Below the pieces are notes generated by a model that saw only the letters and a list, made by a program, of their open reading frames with translations, made no database searches and was not told where the DNA came from. A stretch of 64,000 bases of DNA from JBHJHP01 sp042219825 (GTDB taxonomy: Bacteria > Bacteroidota > Bacteroidia > Bacteroidales > UBA5342), in contig NZ_JBHJHQ010000006.1 in assembly GCF_042219825.1 (NCBI RefSeq), forward strand, positions 439,183 through 503,182, given 5' to 3'. A program made the translations under genes and the position numbers. This document shows positions 62,708 to 64,000 of this stretch, one piece after another (within the stretch, counting starts at the first letter, position 1; every line of letters starts with the position of its first letter).

Positions 62708-63862
62708 ATGTCAAAAAGAGATTATTACGAAGTATTAGGTGTATCGAAAGGTGCATCGGAAGATGAGATAAAGAAAGCGTATCGTAAGAAAGCTATTCAG
62801 TTCCATCCCGACAAAAATCCTGGAGATAAAGAAGCTGAGGAGAAATTTAAGGAAGCAGCTGAAGCTTATGAGGTACTGAGGGATCCGCAGAAACGGAGCC
62901 GTTATGACCAGTTTGGACATGCCGGAGTAGGTGGTGCTTCCAATGGTGGTGGTTTTGGTGGATTCAGTGATATTGAAGATATCTTCTCCGCGTTTGGTGA
63001 TATATTCGGAGGGCATTTTGGTGGAGGATTTGGAGGATTCGGTTCATCCAGAGGCCGTTCAGCCCACAGGGTGAATAAAGGACAAAATCTACGGGTTAAG
63101 GTTAAACTTAATCTTGAGGATATTGCAAATGGTGTAGAAAAGAAACTAAAAGTAAAAAAATATGTGGCTTGTACACACTGTGAAGGTAGCGGAGCCGAAG
63201 GCGGTCATGCACATTCAACCTGTACAACCTGCCACGGAACAGGCTATGTGACCCGTGTACAAAACACCTTACTTGGCCAGATGCAGACCCAGACTGTATG
63301 TCCTACCTGTAATGGTGAAGGGAAAATGATCACACATAAATGTGTACATTGTAATGGTGAAGGTATCGTTAGAGATGAAGAAGTTATTTCTGTAAAAATC
63401 CCGGCCGGAGTAGCAGAAGGCATGCAGTTATCTGTAAGTGGAAGAGGAAACGCAGCCAGAAGAGGAGGCATAAATGGTGACCTGCTGGTGTATATCGAAG
63501 AAGAAGAGCATCCTGAATTGATCAGGGATGGACATGACCTGGTTTACAATCTTTTATTGAGTTTTCCTGAAGCTGCCTTGGGAGTTCCCATTGAAATTCC
63601 TACGGTGGACAGTAAGGTTAAGATAAAAATTGATCCGGGAACACAGCCTGGCAAAGTTTTAAGACTCAGAGGTAAAGGTCTGCCGGATGTTAACAGTTAT
63701 GGCAGAGGAGATCTTCTTGTAAACATAAACGTTTATATTCCTGAAAATTTATCGAAAGAAGACCGGAAAATAGTTGAAAAGCTTGCAGAGTCTGAAGCCT
63801 TCAAACCAGAGGAGAATGTGGCAAAGAACTTTTTTAAGAAGGTAAGAAACTTCTTTGAGTAA
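62708..63862 (+). CDS. dnaJ: Chaperone DnaJ (Hsp40)
   Basis: A 384-residue type I DnaJ. The J domain has the HPD motif (IQFHPDKNPGD), followed by a Gly/Phe-rich linker. The zinc domain has four CxxCxGxG motifs: CTHCEGSG, CTTCHGTG, CPTCNGEG and CVHCNGEG. The C-terminal substrate-binding region follows. It delivers substrates to DnaK and stimulates its ATPase. It forms an operon with grpE. Confidence 0.98.
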   Translation: MSKRDYYEVLGVSKGASEDEIKKAYRKKAIQFHPDKNPGDKEAEEKFKEAAEAYEVLRDPQKRSRYDQFGHAGVGGASNGGGFGGFSDIEDIFSAFGDIFGGHFGGGFGGFGSSRGRSAHRVNKGQNLRVKVKLNLEDIANGVEKKLKVKKYVACTHCEGSGAEGGHAHSTCTTCHGTGYVTRVQNTLLGQMQTQTVCPTCNGEGKMITHKCVHCNGEGIVRDEEVISVKIPAGVAEGMQLSVSGRGNAARRGGINGDLLVYIEEEEHPELIRDGHDLVYNLLLSFPEAALGVPIEIPTVDSKVKIKIDPGTQPGKVLRLRGKGLPDVNSYGRGDLLVNINVYIPENLSKEDRKIVEKLAESEAFKPEENVAKNFFKKVRNFFE

Positions 63863-63886
63863 TTTGTGCATTTAATTATGAAATAA

Positions 63887-63912
63887 AAAAGGGCCTTAGC
63901 GGCCCTTTCTTA
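63887..63912 (+). terminator. Terminator of grpE-dnaJ
   Basis: AAGGGCC pairs with GGCCCTT and is followed by TCTTATT, about 25 bases past the dnaJ stop. Confidence 0.85.
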
Positions 63913-63965
63913 TTGTTGTAACTTTGTCTCGTCCTGAAATAGCGTTACACTAAAAAGTTAACGTT

Positions 63966-64000
63966 ATGGAAGAATTAGAGAATCAGTACATTAAACGCAC
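63966..64000 (+). CDS. Start of an unidentified gene, cut by the window edge
   Basis: ATG 63966 opens a frame reading MEELENQYIKR to the edge. Too little is visible to name a family or to be certain that it is a gene. Confidence 0.35.
   Translation, partial: MEELENQYIKR

Overview
The window comes from a member of the Bacteroidota, most likely of the Bacteroidales/Marinilabiliales side. The evidence is: several secreted proteins ending in type IX secretion (T9SS) C-terminal sorting domains, fused SecDF and FeoA-FeoB proteins, a PUR-family protein, a tmRNA whose tag reads GENNYALAA, several TAnnTTTG promoter elements, few Shine-Dalgarno sequences, and very repeat-rich intergenic DNA. No rRNA, tRNA or CRISPR array was found.

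Layout. 0-9.4 kb: the start of a vWA lipoprotein gene, a secreted pectate lyase, a NEW3-protein/ABC exporter operon, a sugar dehydrogenase with its cytochrome c, and small envelope proteins. 10-30 kb is a secretome region: T9SS cargo proteins (one frameshifted), a methyltransferase, a short glycosyltransferase, a GH54 arabinofuranosidase directly upstream of a VKOR-DsbA disulfide generator, a lipoprotein metalloprotease, a membrane-bound AraC-type regulator, and a 2251-residue T9SS protein. An 18-bp motif occurs twice at 21-bp spacing upstream of the metalloprotease and once upstream of the AraC gene; it is a good candidate operator.

30-44.5 kb is an accessory island next to the tmRNA gene: a small HTH (excisionase-like) gene, a complete type I restriction-modification operon (hsdR-hsdM-hsdS), a very AT-rich four-gene operon (38.3-42.6 kb) and a tyrosine integrase broken by one frameshift. 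The four-gene operon encodes a SLATT-like two-TM protein, a possible ADP-ribosyltransferase-fold protein, an unknown protein, and a large protein with a PIN-like N-terminus and a TPR-like helical body. I could not place it in a known system, and it is my main candidate for an undescribed defence system.

44.5-64 kb is housekeeping: ssrA, a 1.7-kb mosaic of intergenic repeats, lolD-tatA, secDF, another repeat cluster, rlmN with a ferredoxin-NADP-reductase-like gene, a CvfB-like protein, a glycosyltransferase, trxA, feoAB with its small Cys-rich partner, a PUR-family protein, a truncated haemoglobin, and grpE-dnaJ behind a near-consensus sigma-54 promoter. Two small genes (55382-55537 and 57216-57377) and two edge-truncated genes were found by direct translation. 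All identifications rest on reading motifs by eye; no database search was possible.
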